A DNA stretch of 64,000 nt from Pseudomonadota bacterium. Lineage in GTDB: Bacteria > Pseudomonadota > Gammaproteobacteria > Burkholderiales > Rhodocyclaceae. The translations under genes and the position numbers were made by a program. Shown piece by piece: positions 46,491 to 55,201 of this stretch; the stretch's first letter is position 1, and each line of letters opens with the position of its first letter. Location of the stretch: contig JAGTRT010000023.1 in assembly GCA_018261895.1 (NCBI GenBank), positions 1-64,000 on the forward strand. Reading direction: 5' to 3'. The notes beneath the pieces were generated by a model. That model was given only the letters and a program-made list of their open reading frames with translations. It was not told the origin of the DNA and did not search any database.

Positions 46491-47525
46491 TTACGCCAGC
46501 GCCGCCAATACAGCGTCGCCCATTTCTTTGGTGCCAACCTTGTTCGTGCCGCGCTCGTAGATATCACCGGTACGATAGCCTTGAGCGAGCACCTTTTTGA
46601 CTGCGTTTTCAACACGCAGTGCCTGCTCTTCAAGCCCGAAGGTATAACGAAGCATCATGGCTACCGACAGGATGGTGGCCAGCGGATTGGCGACGCCCTT
46701 GCCGGCAATGTCCGGTGCCGATCCGTGCGATGGCTCGTACATGCCCTTGTTATTCGCATCCAGCGACGCCGACGGCAGCATGCCGATCGAGCCGGTCAGC
46801 ATCGACGCCTCGTCGGACAGGATGTCGCCGAACATGTTGCCGGTGACCATCACGTCGAACTGCTTGGCCGCGTTATCGACCAGCATGTGGCTCAATTCGA
46901 CATCCGGATAATCGTGGGAAATCTCGATCATCACGTCACGCCAGAGCTGGGTCGTTTCCAGCACATTCATTTTGTCGACCGAGCACAGCTTCTTGTTGCG
47001 CTTCTGGGCCGCCTGGAAAGCGACGTGGCCGATACGGCGAATTTCCGACTCGCTGTAGACCATGGTATTGAAACCGACGCGCTCGCCATTTTCTTCGCGA
47101 ATGCCGCGCGGCTGGCCGAAGTAGATGTCCCCGGTCAGTTCGCGAACGATCAGGATATCCAGACCGGAAACGATCTCCGGCTTGAGCGTTGAGGCGTTGG
47201 CCAGTTCCGGGTAAAGGATGGCCGGGCGGAGATTGGCGAACAAGGCAAGATCCTTGCGGATGCCCAACAGTCCGCGTTCCGGACGAAGTTCCCGCGCCAG
47301 CACATCCCATTTCGGACCACCAACAGCGCCGAGCAGAATGGCATCGGCTTCGGCGGTCAGCTTCTTGGTTGCCTCAGGATAGGGCGTCCCCGTTGCATCA
47401 ACGGCGCCACCACCAATCAGCCCTTCCTCCAGCTCGAGCTTGAGGTCGAGCGACTTGAGCACGCGTACGGCTTCAGTAACGATTTCCGGACCGATGCCGT
47501 CACCCGGCAAAACACAAATCTTCAT
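46491..47525 (-). CDS. leuB: 3-isopropylmalate dehydrogenase
   Basis: NAD-dependent oxidative decarboxylase of leucine synthesis, 344 residues. [14 protein letters not shown] opening, [14 protein letters not shown] and the [11 protein letters not shown]...[15 protein letters not shown] block hold the substrate and NAD sites. It lies nine bases after leuD. Confidence 0.97.
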   Translation of the reverse strand: MKICVLPGDGIGPEIVTEAVRVLKSLDLKLELEEGLIGGGAVDATGTPYPEATKKLTAEADAILLGAVGGPKWDVLARELRPERGLLGIRKDLALFANLRPAILYPELANASTLKPEIVSGLDILIVRELTGDIYFGQPRGIREENGERVGFNTMVYSESEIRRIGHVAFQAAQKRNKKLCSVDKMNVLETTQLWRDVMIEISHDYPDVELSHMLVDNAAKQFDVMVTGNMFGDILSDEASMLTGSIGMLPSASLDANNKGMYEPSHGSAPDIAGKGVANPLATILSVAMMLRYTFGLEEQALRVENAVKKVLAQGYRTGDIYERGTNKVGTKEMGDAVLAALA

Positions 47526-47534
47526 AGCTATTCC

Positions 47535-48176
47535 TTATTGCGCAAACAGCCAAGGCTGGCTGATACGGCGTTTTTCTTCAAATTCGCGAATTTTTTCGGC
47601 GTGACGCAGGGTCAGGCCGATATCGTCCCAGCCATTGACCAGGCATTCCTTGCGGAAGGCATCAATCTGGAACGGGACTCCATAACCGTCCGGGCGAATG
47701 ACGGTCTGTGCTTCGAGATCGACAACCAGCTTGTAGCCCGGCGTCGCTTCAACCTGTTTGAACAGGGCTTCAATTTCGTTTGCCGGCAATACGATCGGCA
47801 GGATGCCGTTCTTGAAACAATTGTTGAAGAAAATATCGGCAAACGATTCGGCGATGATGGCCTTGAAACCAAAATCGAGCAGAGCCCACGGCGCGTGCTC
47901 ACGAGAACTGCCACAGCCGAAGTTGGCACGGGTCAGCAACACTTGGGCGCCCTGATAGCGCGGCTGATTGAGGACGAAATTCGGGTTCTTCGGACGCCCC
48001 GAATTGTCCTGCCCCGGCTGCCCAACGTCCATGTAACGCCACTCATCGAAGGCATTCGGACCAAAGCCGGAACGCTTGATGGATTTAAGGAACTGCTTGG
48101 GAATGATCGCGTCCGTATCCACATTACTGCGATCAAGGGGCGCCACCAGTCCGTCCAGACGAATAAATTTATCCAT
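47535..48176 (-). CDS. leuD: 3-isopropylmalate dehydratase small subunit
   Basis: Swivelling-domain subunit, 213 residues, pairs with LeuC. Family motifs: [34 protein letters not shown] and [13 protein letters not shown]. Its start overlaps the entericidin-like gene stop. Confidence 0.97.
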   Translation of the reverse strand: MDKFIRLDGLVAPLDRSNVDTDAIIPKQFLKSIKRSGFGPNAFDEWRYMDVGQPGQDNSGRPKNPNFVLNQPRYQGAQVLLTRANFGCGSSREHAPWALLDFGFKAIIAESFADIFFNNCFKNGILPIVLPANEIEALFKQVEATPGYKLVVDLEAQTVIRPDGYGVPFQIDAFRKECLVNGWDDIGLTLRHAEKIREFEEKRRISQPWLFAQ

Positions 48177-48391
48177 TACTCCACCACTTTCTGCACGGCT
48201 TCGCCGCCCTTCTTGAGGGCGCCGCCAACCGCTTCTCCACTCTTCTGCAGGGCGTGCTCGACTGCTTCGCCCCCCTTCTGCAAGGCCTCACCGGTCTTTT
48301 CCGCACCGATGGCGACATCCTTCTTGACGCCTTGCGCGGTATTGCAGGCAGCAAGACAAATCGCAGCAACCAGGAAAAATACATTCTTCAT
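48176..48391 (-). CDS. Entericidin-like small lipoprotein
   Basis: 71-residue lipoprotein from the ATG at 48391 with GGAG eight bases upstream. Signal [16 protein letters not shown] with lipobox LAAC, then [20 protein letters not shown], the entericidin A/B pattern. The C-terminal half has repeats of KGGEAV-type heptads, giving an amphipathic helix. Located inside the leu operon between leuC and leuD, an arrangement seen in many betaproteobacteria. Role in envelope stress is inferred from the family only. Confidence 0.85.
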   Translation of the reverse strand: MKNVFFLVAAICLAACNTAQGVKKDVAIGAEKTGEALQKGGEAVEHALQKSGEAVGGALKKGGEAVQKVVE

Positions 48392-48405
48392 GATTGACAC
48401 TCCTT

Positions 48406-49812
48406 TTACAGAACGTCCCTAACGTCGGCGAATCGACCGGCAATCGCTGCCGCTGCCGCCATGGCCGGACTGACCAGATGCGTACGACCGCCTGGCCCCT
48501 GACGGCCCTCGAAGTTGCGATTGGACGTCGAGGCACAACGCTCGCCCGGCTCGAGACGGTCGGCATTCATGGCCAGACACATCGAACAGCCCGGTTCGCG
48601 CCACTCGAAGCCCGCGGCAATGAACACCTTGTCCAGCCCCTCGGCTTCGGCCTGACGCTTGACCAGACCGGAACCCGGCACGGCCAGCGCAAGCTTGACG
48701 GTCGGCGCAACATGGCGCCCCTTCAAGACATGGGCAGCTTCGCGCAGATCCTCGATGCGCGAGTTGGTGCAGGATCCGATGAACACCTTGTCGACGGGAA
48801 TCTGACTGATCGGCGTGTTGGGATTTAGACCCATGTATTGCAGGGCGCGTTCCATGCCTTCGCGTTTGACCGGATCGGCCTGTTTGGCCGGATCGGGAAC
48901 GACGGCATCGATGGCGACGACCATTTCCGGCGATGTGCCCCAGGTCACCTGCGGGCGAATGTCTTCAGCCTTGAGCGTAACGACACGATCGAACTGCGCG
49001 CCGGCATCGGAGTGCAGCGTACGCCAGTAAGCGACGGCCTTTTCCCAGACGTCGCCCTTCGGCGAGAAGGGACGATCCTTCAAATAGTCGATGGTCTTGT
49101 CGTCGACGGCCACGAAGCCCATGCGAGCCCCACCTTCGATGGCCATGTTGCACAGGGTCATGCGACCTTCCATGCTCAGGCCGCGAATGGCACTGCCGCC
49201 GAACTCGATGGCGTAGCCGGTACCACCCGCCGTGCCGATGGTGCCGATGATGGCCAAGGCCACATCCTTGGCGGTGACGCCCTTGCCGAGCTTGCCTTCG
49301 ACGGCAACCAGCATGGTCTTCGACTTCTTTTGCAGCAGGCATTGGGTAGCCAGCACGTGCTCGACTTCCGAGGTACCGATGCCATGCGCCAGGCAGGCGA
49401 AGGCGCCGTGCGTCGATGTGTGCGAGTCACCGCAGACGACGGTCATGCCAGGCAGCGTCGCGCCGTTTTCCGGACCGACCACATGGAGGATGCCCATGCG
49501 CGGATCCTTGAACGGGAAATAGGCGAGTGCGCCAACTTCGCGGATATTGGCATCCAGCGTTTCAACCTGCTGGCGTGAAATCGGGTCCTTGATACCCTCA
49601 TCCCAGTGATCGGTCGGCGTATTGTGATCCGGTGTGGAAACGATCGACGAAACGCGCCAGGGTTTGCGGCCAGCCAGTTTCAGACCTTCAAATGCCTGCG
49701 GGCTGGTCACTTCGTGAACAAGGTGACGATCAATATAGAGAAGTGCAGTGCCATCCGCTTCCTGATGGACGACATGGTTCTCCCAAAGTTTGTCGTAAAG
49801 GGTCTTCGACAT
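48406..49812 (-). CDS. leuC: 3-isopropylmalate dehydratase large subunit
   Basis: 4Fe-4S aconitase-like enzyme, 468 residues, isomerising 2- to 3-isopropylmalate. Cluster cysteines appear in [13 protein letters not shown] and [37 protein letters not shown] is the family signature. First gene of the leuC-ecn-leuD-leuB-asd operon. Confidence 0.97.
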   Translation of the reverse strand: MSKTLYDKLWENHVVHQEADGTALLYIDRHLVHEVTSPQAFEGLKLAGRKPWRVSSIVSTPDHNTPTDHWDEGIKDPISRQQVETLDANIREVGALAYFPFKDPRMGILHVVGPENGATLPGMTVVCGDSHTSTHGAFACLAHGIGTSEVEHVLATQCLLQKKSKTMLVAVEGKLGKGVTAKDVALAIIGTIGTAGGTGYAIEFGGSAIRGLSMEGRMTLCNMAIEGGARMGFVAVDDKTIDYLKDRPFSPKGDVWEKAVAYWRTLHSDAGAQFDRVVTLKAEDIRPQVTWGTSPEMVVAIDAVVPDPAKQADPVKREGMERALQYMGLNPNTPISQIPVDKVFIGSCTNSRIEDLREAAHVLKGRHVAPTVKLALAVPGSGLVKRQAEAEGLDKVFIAAGFEWREPGCSMCLAMNADRLEPGERCASTSNRNFEGRQGPGGRTHLVSPAMAAAAAIAGRFADVRDVL

Positions 49813-49842
49813 GGTGCGTAAAGTGAGCCGTAAAGCGTTTAA

Positions 49843-51030
49843 TTATTGCACAGGATCTTTGATTTTTGGCCCGTTTTCCCGGTTGACCGTCGCATTCGCG
49901 CCGACCCACCCCCAGACCAGCAGAAATCCGGCCAGGGCAAACAGCGACCCGATGGAAAACGTCCATCCCGAACCCAGAGAATCCCACGTCCATCCGCTGA
50001 TCAACGCACCGAGCAAACCGCCGGCACCGAACGACAAACTGGAATAGAGCGCCTGCCCCCGACCCTGCGCTCGACCGGGAAACCATTGATTGACGGCAGC
50101 AATGGCCGCCGCATGGTAAGCGCCGAAAGTCAGGCCATGCAGCAACTGGACGAGGATCATAATGGCCGCCGACTCGACTCCCCAGCCCATGAGCAGAAAA
50201 CGCAGGACCGCCGCGGCAAAACTGGCGAGCAGGATGGCGCGCAGCGAGTATCGCCGCGACAGGCGCGCCATGAACATGAAAACGACGATTTCCGCCACCA
50301 CCCCCAAGGACCAGAGCATGCCGACCTCGCGCTTGGCGTAACCATGCGCATCAAGGTGGATCGAGTAGAAAACGTAGAACGCACCGTGCGCTGCCGACAT
50401 CGCGAAGCAAGCCGCCATCAGGGCGATGACCTTGGGCTGGCAAAGAATCTGGCTGATCGATTGGGCATCGCGGGCATGTGGCACCGGCGGCGCTTCCGGA
50501 AGAGTCAGCGCATAGAGCAGGATTCCCGCGAGAATTCCCCAGCAGACCCAAAGCACGCCAACGGCCGGCGCCATGTCGAGCAAGGCGCCCGTTCCCAACA
50601 CGGCCACGATGAAGCCGATCGAACCCCAGAGACGGATACGACTGTAGCGCCCGCGCTCCTCGCGAAGATGATCGAAGGTCAGCGTCTCGACCAGCGGCAG
50701 GGCAGCGCTCCAGAAAAACGCGAGGACCGCCATCGCGAGCAGCATGCCCGGCAGTTTGTCGAGCCAGAAAAATGCAGTGAATCCGGCCAGCCCAATCCCG
50801 GCCGCTAAACGAATGATGGCCATGCGCCGACCAAAGCGGTCCGCCAGCCACCCCCAAAGGTTGGGGCCGAACAGGCGCATCAATTGCATCTGCGACATCA
50901 GAAGTCCGATGTCCCAGGCAGAAAAATGCAAGGATTGGAGATAGAGCCCGAAATAGGGCGAAAAAGCGCCGATGAAGGCGAAATAGAAAAAGTAATAGCC
51001 CGAAAGGCGCCAGTAGGGCAATGCATGCAT
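49843..51030 (-). CDS. MFS permease (HcaT/LacY-like branch)
   Basis: Twelve-TM major facilitator of 395 residues. The N-terminal YWRLSGYYFFYFAFIGAFSPYFGLYL and the loop motif GWLADRFGRRMAII place it in the MFS_1-like/3-phenylpropionate-permease group. Substrate unknown. The last residues (ATVNRENGPKIKD) are encoded by a degenerate copy of the dispersed repeat, so the native C-terminus has apparently been replaced or extended. Same strand as leuC, 30 bp upstream of its promoter side. Confidence 0.85.
   Translation of the reverse strand: MHALPYWRLSGYYFFYFAFIGAFSPYFGLYLQSLHFSAWDIGLLMSQMQLMRLFGPNLWGWLADRFGRRMAIIRLAAGIGLAGFTAFFWLDKLPGMLLAMAVLAFFWSAALPLVETLTFDHLREERGRYSRIRLWGSIGFIVAVLGTGALLDMAPAVGVLWVCWGILAGILLYALTLPEAPPVPHARDAQSISQILCQPKVIALMAACFAMSAAHGAFYVFYSIHLDAHGYAKREVGMLWSLGVVAEIVVFMFMARLSRRYSLRAILLASFAAAVLRFLLMGWGVESAAIMILVQLLHGLTFGAYHAAAIAAVNQWFPGRAQGRGQALYSSLSFGAGGLLGALISGWTWDSLGSGWTFSIGSLFALAGFLLVWGWVGANATVNRENGPKIKDPVQ
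49857..49890 (+). repeat. 34-bp dispersed repeat, degenerate copy inside the MFS gene end
   Basis: Ends CCCGGTTGACCGT with the T-rich left part partly diverged (about eight differences). It overlaps the 3' coding end of the MFS permease on the opposite strand and lies just upstream of leuC. Confidence 0.7.
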
Positions 51031-51071
51031 CCGGCAATTCTACCGGATGCACTGTCGGGCAAAGGCGCTAA

Positions 51072-51338
51072 TCAGGCCTTGACTGACTGCTGGCCGGCGC
51101 GGAAGGCGAGCAGCAGATGGTAGATTTCATCCTTCAGCTTGACGCGCTGTTTCTTCATGTCTTCGATGGTGAAATCGGCGACCGGCATGTCATGCTCTTC
51201 CAGATCTTCGACCTTGCCGGTCAGACGCGTGTAGGTGGCAAACTGCCGTGCGAAATAGGCGTTGGCCGCCTTGAGCACATCAATCGCCTCCTTGAACTCC
51301 GGAAAATCCTGATACAGATCGTGATGGTCGACTTGCAT
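51072..51338 (-). CDS. DUF465 (YdcH-like) small protein
   Basis: Cytosolic helical protein of 88 residues from the ATG at 51338, after GAGGGAGAGAGG. MQVDHHDLYQDFPEFKEAI and the C-terminal KKQRVKLKDEIYHLLLAF match the DUF465/YdcH family (two helices in a hairpin). The segment HDMPVADFT joins the helices. Function unknown. It lies between aroC and the MFS gene. Confidence 0.85.
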   Translation of the reverse strand: MQVDHHDLYQDFPEFKEAIDVLKAANAYFARQFATYTRLTGKVEDLEEHDMPVADFTIEDMKKQRVKLKDEIYHLLLAFRAGQQSVKA

Positions 51339-51395
51339 GATCCTCTCTCCCTCCTGATGATGTTTAGCCACCCAAGGCGGCAAATATAAAAACGT

Positions 51396-52496
51396 TTAGG
51401 CAATTATCCCCGGAATGCGCGGCGTGGCACAGACCACGTCGCCACATTGGGCACGATGGCGCAAGGCGTGATCGATCAGGACCAGGGCCAGCATTGCCTC
51501 GGCAATCGGGGTCGCCCGAATGCCGACACAGGGGTCATGCCGTCCTTCGGTCGCCACCTCGATAGGATTGCCCTGACGATCAACCGACCGACGCGGCTGG
51601 GCAATCGACGAGGTTGGCTTGATGGCCATGTTCACGACGATCTCCTGCCCCGTCGAAATACCGCCCAGAACCCCGCCGGCATGGTTGGATACAAAACCCT
51701 GCGGCGTCATTTCGTCGCCGTGTTCGCTTCCCTTTTGCGCAACCGAGGCAAAACCGGCGCCAATTTCAACCCCCTTGACCGCATTGATGCCCATCATGGC
51801 ATAGGCGATTTCCGCATCAAGACGATCGTAAACCGGTTCGCCCCAGCCAGGCGGCACGCCGGTCGCCGTCACGGTAATCCTGGCCCCCACCGAATCGAGC
51901 GACTTCCGCAGGCTGTCCATGTAACGCTCGAGTTCGGGCACCAATCCCGCATTCGGCGCAAAGAAAGCGTTTGTCTGAATGTCATCGGCCGAAACGAAAG
52001 GGATATCGATCGGACCGAGCGCACTCATCCAGCCGCAAATCGAAACGCCATAACGCTCACTAAGCCATTTGCGGGCAATCGCCCCGGCTGCGACGCGAAC
52101 TGCGGTCTCGCGCGCCGACGAACGGCCGCCGCCGCGATAGTCGCGAAAGCCGTACTTTTGCGTATACGTATAGTCGGCATGTCCGGGACGGAAGGTCTCG
52201 GCAATGTTGCCATAGTCCTTGCTGCGCTGATCCTGATTGCGAATCAGCAAGCCAATCGGCGTCCCGGTGGTCTTGCCTTCAAAGACCCCGGACAGAATCT
52301 CGACGGTGTCCGGCTCGCGACGCTGCGTCACATGGCGTGACGTACCCGGTTTGCGGCGATCCAGCTCGGCCTGGATATCGGCCTCGCAAAGCGACAGTCC
52401 GGGCGGGCAGCCATCGACGACACAGCCAATCGCCGGGCCGTGTGATTCGCCAAATGAAGTAACAGTAAACAGGGTGCCAAAAGTATTGCCGGACAT
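51396..52496 (-). CDS. aroC: Chorismate synthase
   Basis: FMN-dependent last enzyme of the shikimate pathway, 366 residues. [41 protein letters not shown] and VVWxxG-free C-terminal [23 protein letters not shown] blocks match the family. Complete and intact. Confidence 0.97.
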   Translation of the reverse strand: MSGNTFGTLFTVTSFGESHGPAIGCVVDGCPPGLSLCEADIQAELDRRKPGTSRHVTQRREPDTVEILSGVFEGKTTGTPIGLLIRNQDQRSKDYGNIAETFRPGHADYTYTQKYGFRDYRGGGRSSARETAVRVAAGAIARKWLSERYGVSICGWMSALGPIDIPFVSADDIQTNAFFAPNAGLVPELERYMDSLRKSLDSVGARITVTATGVPPGWGEPVYDRLDAEIAYAMMGINAVKGVEIGAGFASVAQKGSEHGDEMTPQGFVSNHAGGVLGGISTGQEIVVNMAIKPTSSIAQPRRSVDRQGNPIEVATEGRHDPCVGIRATPIAEAMLALVLIDHALRHRAQCGDVVCATPRIPGIIA

Positions 52497-52532
52497 GGAA
52501 GCAGCGCTCTAATATGGAATCAGGAGTTTACC

Positions 52533-52691
52533 ATGTCCAGCAAAAAGCCCTCTCCCGCACCGTCGGGCACCACAAAACCAACGACCCAGCCACCCTCGCG
52601 TAAAGGAAACCCCGGGGCGGCCCCAAACCTCCGCCAGCAAGCGGACAACCGCTGGCAGCGAACCAAACGCTACGGCTGGGACAGTCGCTGA
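52533..52691 (+). CDS. Small basic protein (52 residues), not in ORF track
   Basis: An ATG at 52533 preceded by CAGGAG at eight bases opens a 52-residue frame ending at the TGA at 52689-52691. The product is basic and Pro/Lys/Arg/Gln-rich: SSKKPSPAPSGTTKPTTQ, then PNLRQQADNRWQRTKRYGWDSR. It has no signal peptide or helix. A terminator follows within 20 bases. Divergent from aroC (36 bp). Good ribosome site, clean stop and own terminator make it a likely real gene. No family recognised. Confidence 0.65.
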   Translation: MSSKKPSPAPSGTTKPTTQPPSRKGNPGAAPNLRQQADNRWQRTKRYGWDSR

Positions 52692-52703
52692 ATTCAGACC
52701 AAC

Positions 52704-52731
52704 AAAAAAGGCAGCCAAGGCTGCCTTTTTT
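52704..52731. terminator. Bidirectional terminator
   Basis: AAAAAAGGCAGCC-AA-GGCTGCCTTTTTT is symmetrical with A- and T-runs on both sides. It serves the small basic protein gene (plus) and the CBS gene (minus). Confidence 0.9.
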
Positions 52732-52745
52732 AACGATCTGAAGCG

Positions 52746-53192
52746 CTATTCCTGAGTTTCGGCCGGCCAGTTCTTGATATAGCTTTTCAGCATCTTGTTC
52801 TCGAAGCTTTGCTCTTCCAGAACGGCCTTGGCCACATCCAAAAAGGAAATGACGCCCATCAGGGTATCGCCCTCGACAACGGGCATGTAACGCGAGCGCT
52901 TTTCGATCATCAGGCGACGCAGATCGTTGGCTTCCATATCCGGGTATACGGTGACCGGATTAATAACCATGACGTCACTGACGGTCAGATTGTCGGCTGT
53001 CGCCACTTTTCCTTTTAGCGCCAGCAGCACTTCGCGGAAAGTCAGCATGCCGACCATCTTGCCGGCGTCCATGACCACCAGCGAACCAACGTCGAGCTCG
53101 GCCATGCTATCGATGGCAAAGGCCAGAGACTGCTGCGGCGACACCGTGTAAAGCGTTGCCCCCTTGACCCGAAGTATTTCCCGCACCTGCAT
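52746..53192 (-). CDS. CBS-domain pair protein
   Basis: Cytosolic protein of 148 residues made of two CBS motifs (residues about 8-60 and 75-130), expected to bind an adenosine nucleotide. First motif LYTVSPQQSLAFAIDSMAELDVGSLVV, second VYPDMEANDLRRLMIEKRSRYMPVVEG. A short C-terminal amphipathic tail follows. Stand-alone CBS pairs are sensors. Partner unknown. Confidence 0.88.
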   Translation of the reverse strand: MQVREILRVKGATLYTVSPQQSLAFAIDSMAELDVGSLVVMDAGKMVGMLTFREVLLALKGKVATADNLTVSDVMVINPVTVYPDMEANDLRRLMIEKRSRYMPVVEGDTLMGVISFLDVAKAVLEEQSFENKMLKSYIKNWPAETQE

Positions 53193-53460
53193 TGCGTTCT
53201 CCCGAACTCGTTTTAGATTGGTCGGACGATCTTAGAACATCCGCTCAAATTCGGAAAGACCAATGGCACTTCTCGTCTCGCATAAGGTCCAAGTGAATAT
53301 CAATACCATCAACCGTGAAAAAATTTACGCGTATTTGATAAATTTATCGGCATTGACACTTGCGAAATGTCATAACCATCTATACACTTCGACATATCAC
53401 CTAAGGCATATATCGCTAGGATGCTTGGGTAACCGAATTCCACTAGCGTATGGAGAATGA
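53193..53460 (+). promoter_or_regulatory. AT-rich upstream region of the XRE-like gene
   Basis: The 268-bp gap between the divergent CBS and XRE-like genes is the most AT-rich stretch outside the cassettes. It contains TTGACA at 53353, TATACA at 53381 (22 bp apart, not an ideal pair) and the inverted repeat GATAAATTTATC (about 53337-53348), a possible operator. GGAG lies shortly before the ATG at 53461. Confidence 0.4.
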
Positions 53461-53769
53461 ATGATGACTACCGTAAAAACCATCGAGAAAATCGACGCTC
53501 GTGAAATCCGTCGTAAGCTTGGCCTCAACCAACAACAATTCTGGTCCACCCTCGGCGTCACGCAGAGCGGCGGTTCCCGCTACGAAAGTGGCCGCAACAT
53601 GCCGAAACCGGTTCGCGAATTGCTGCGTCTGGTTCACGTCGAACAAGTCGACATCAAGAGCATCAAGCGTGAAGACATCGAAGTTGTTGACTACCTGAAG
53701 TCGCAGGAACCTGAGCTGTTCAAGTCCCTGAAGAAGTCGGCTCGCGCACACGCCAAGAAAGCGGCTTGA
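53461..53769 (+). CDS. XRE-like helix-turn-helix regulator
   Basis: Small DNA-binding protein of 102 residues. The HTH lies at about 14-60: AREIRRKLGLNQQQFWSTLGVTQSGGSRYESGRNMPKPV has the XRE core with Gln in the recognition helix. A lysine-rich C-terminus (SLKKSARAHAKKAA) adds DNA affinity. Targets unknown. The AT-rich region and a palindrome upstream suggest autoregulation. Confidence 0.85.
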   Translation: MMTTVKTIEKIDAREIRRKLGLNQQQFWSTLGVTQSGGSRYESGRNMPKPVRELLRLVHVEQVDIKSIKREDIEVVDYLKSQEPELFKSLKKSARAHAKKAA

Positions 53770-53800
53770 TTCTTGCCCCGGCAGGGGCGTCAAACGCTGT

Positions 53801-53849
53801 AACGGGCATCACGGGGAAACCATAACCCGGATGCCCGTTTCTTTTTCTA
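53801..53849 (+). terminator. Terminator of the XRE-like gene, overlapping the radical SAM gene
   Basis: AACGGGCATC pairs with GATGCCCGTT (10 bp), with an inner ACGGG/CCCG stem, followed by TCTTTTTC. The hairpin includes the last codons of the convergent radical SAM gene. Confidence 0.75.
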
Positions 53850-54645
53850 TCTGCCCGGCAAAATCCGTCAGAACGCCGTCTGGAAGAGCTTTCAGGCGCG
53901 GTGCCGCAGGTTGCAGCGAAGGCCGAGCCAGACCGTAGAGATGAACCCCGGCCAGAATGCCGGCATATGGCTTTAGCAAATCGCAATAGGCCTGTCGTGA
54001 AGCAGACGATGGCGCAATGCCATCGATGGCAAACCAGCAGGTTTGCACCCAGGTCGGCGCCAAGGCGGCGCAAATTTCAAGATTCCTTGATACTTTTAGC
54101 ATTTGACCGGGAATGCCGTTGATTTCCGCGACCTCCTCGGGACTGGCCCGGTCAATCTTGAACCAGACTTCGCCCCCCAGTTCAGCCAGCCGCCGGATAC
54201 CAACCTGAACGTTGTCGCGATGCATGAGGCTGCCGTTGGTGATCAGGCGTACCGGCAGTCGCCCATTTTGCCCAAACCGGGACAGAACCTGGCCAACCAC
54301 ATCCACCGCCTCGGCGAATTCGGCTGCACTCGTCGGTTCGCCGTTCCCGGAAAATGCCACATCCTTCAATTGGCGAACCTCGGCTGGCACCTGACGCTGC
54401 ATGAAATCCCCATGCAGCGCATCATCGAGAAAGCCGGCCAGTTCCCTTTCGAGGCACTCAAGATCGATTGGCGGCGGCCCGCCGCGGGTCAGGCCTTCAA
54501 CCTGGCAATAGACGCATGCCCAGTTGCAGGCATTGTTTGGATTGAGGTTGATGCCGACCGATACCCCGCCGGCCCGACGCGATATCACGGGATAGACATA
54601 GCGCAATCCGGCGCTATCGCGGCGGTGATCGTCTGTAGTAAGCAT
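53809..54645 (-). CDS. Radical SAM protein of unknown function
   Basis: 278-residue radical SAM enzyme. The 4Fe-4S motif CNWACVYC (CxxxCxxC) is near residue 40, preceded by GVSVGINLNPNNA. SAM-binding elements are VAFSGNGEPTSA (GGE-like) and LITNGSL. No auxiliary-cluster cysteines or SPASM domain are obvious, so it is a compact enzyme. It diverges from queD 38 bp away, suggesting a shared pterin or deazapurine context, but it is longer than QueE and lacks its features. Confidence 0.85.
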   Translation of the reverse strand: MLTTDDHRRDSAGLRYVYPVISRRAGGVSVGINLNPNNACNWACVYCQVEGLTRGGPPPIDLECLERELAGFLDDALHGDFMQRQVPAEVRQLKDVAFSGNGEPTSAAEFAEAVDVVGQVLSRFGQNGRLPVRLITNGSLMHRDNVQVGIRRLAELGGEVWFKIDRASPEEVAEINGIPGQMLKVSRNLEICAALAPTWVQTCWFAIDGIAPSSASRQAYCDLLKPYAGILAGVHLYGLARPSLQPAAPRLKALPDGVLTDFAGQIEKETGIRVMVSP

Positions 54646-54683
54646 GGCGCATTGTATAATCCGCGACCGCCTTGTCGAGCAAT

Positions 54684-55142
54684 ATGACCATGTTGATTAC
54701 CCGCCGTCTCGAATTCGATGCCGGGCACCGCATCCCCGACCACAAAAGCCAGTGCCGCCACCTGCACGGGCACCGCTACGCCATTGAAATCACCCTCTCC
54801 GGCAGCGTGATCGACAAGGCTGGCGATGCCGCCAATGGCATGGTGATGGATTTCTCGCAGGTCAAGGATCTGGCCAATGTGCATCTGGTCAATGAATGGG
54901 ATCACGCCTTCCTGGCCTTTGCCGGCGACAAGGCGATCGTCGATTTCCTTTCCTCGCTACCGGGCCACAAGACGGTCATTCTCGACCGCGTGCCGACAGC
55001 CGAGAATCTGGCGCGCATCGCTTTCGAACGCCTTGATGCGGTCTATCGCGACACCTACGGCAACCACCTCATGCTCGAACAGGTTCGGCTCTATGAAACG
55101 CCGAACTGCTGGGCCGACGCACTGCGCACCCGGCTGGATTGA
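54684..55142 (+). CDS. queD: 6-carboxytetrahydropterin synthase (QueD/PTPS family)
   Basis: T-fold enzyme of 152 residues from the ATG at 54684. Converts dihydroneopterin triphosphate to 6-carboxytetrahydropterin on the queuosine path. Zinc histidines are in FDAGHRI and CRHLHGHRY. Catalytic Cys (SQCRHLHGH) and the C-terminal glutamate in VRLYETPNCWA fit the QueD type. queC and queE are not in the window. Confidence 0.88.
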   Translation: MTMLITRRLEFDAGHRIPDHKSQCRHLHGHRYAIEITLSGSVIDKAGDAANGMVMDFSQVKDLANVHLVNEWDHAFLAFAGDKAIVDFLSSLPGHKTVILDRVPTAENLARIAFERLDAVYRDTYGNHLMLEQVRLYETPNCWADALRTRLD

Positions 55143-55201
55143 GCGGATAAATTTCTCCCCCTATACTGCCGGAATAATGCAGGCACATTGGCTGCAGCTG
55201 C

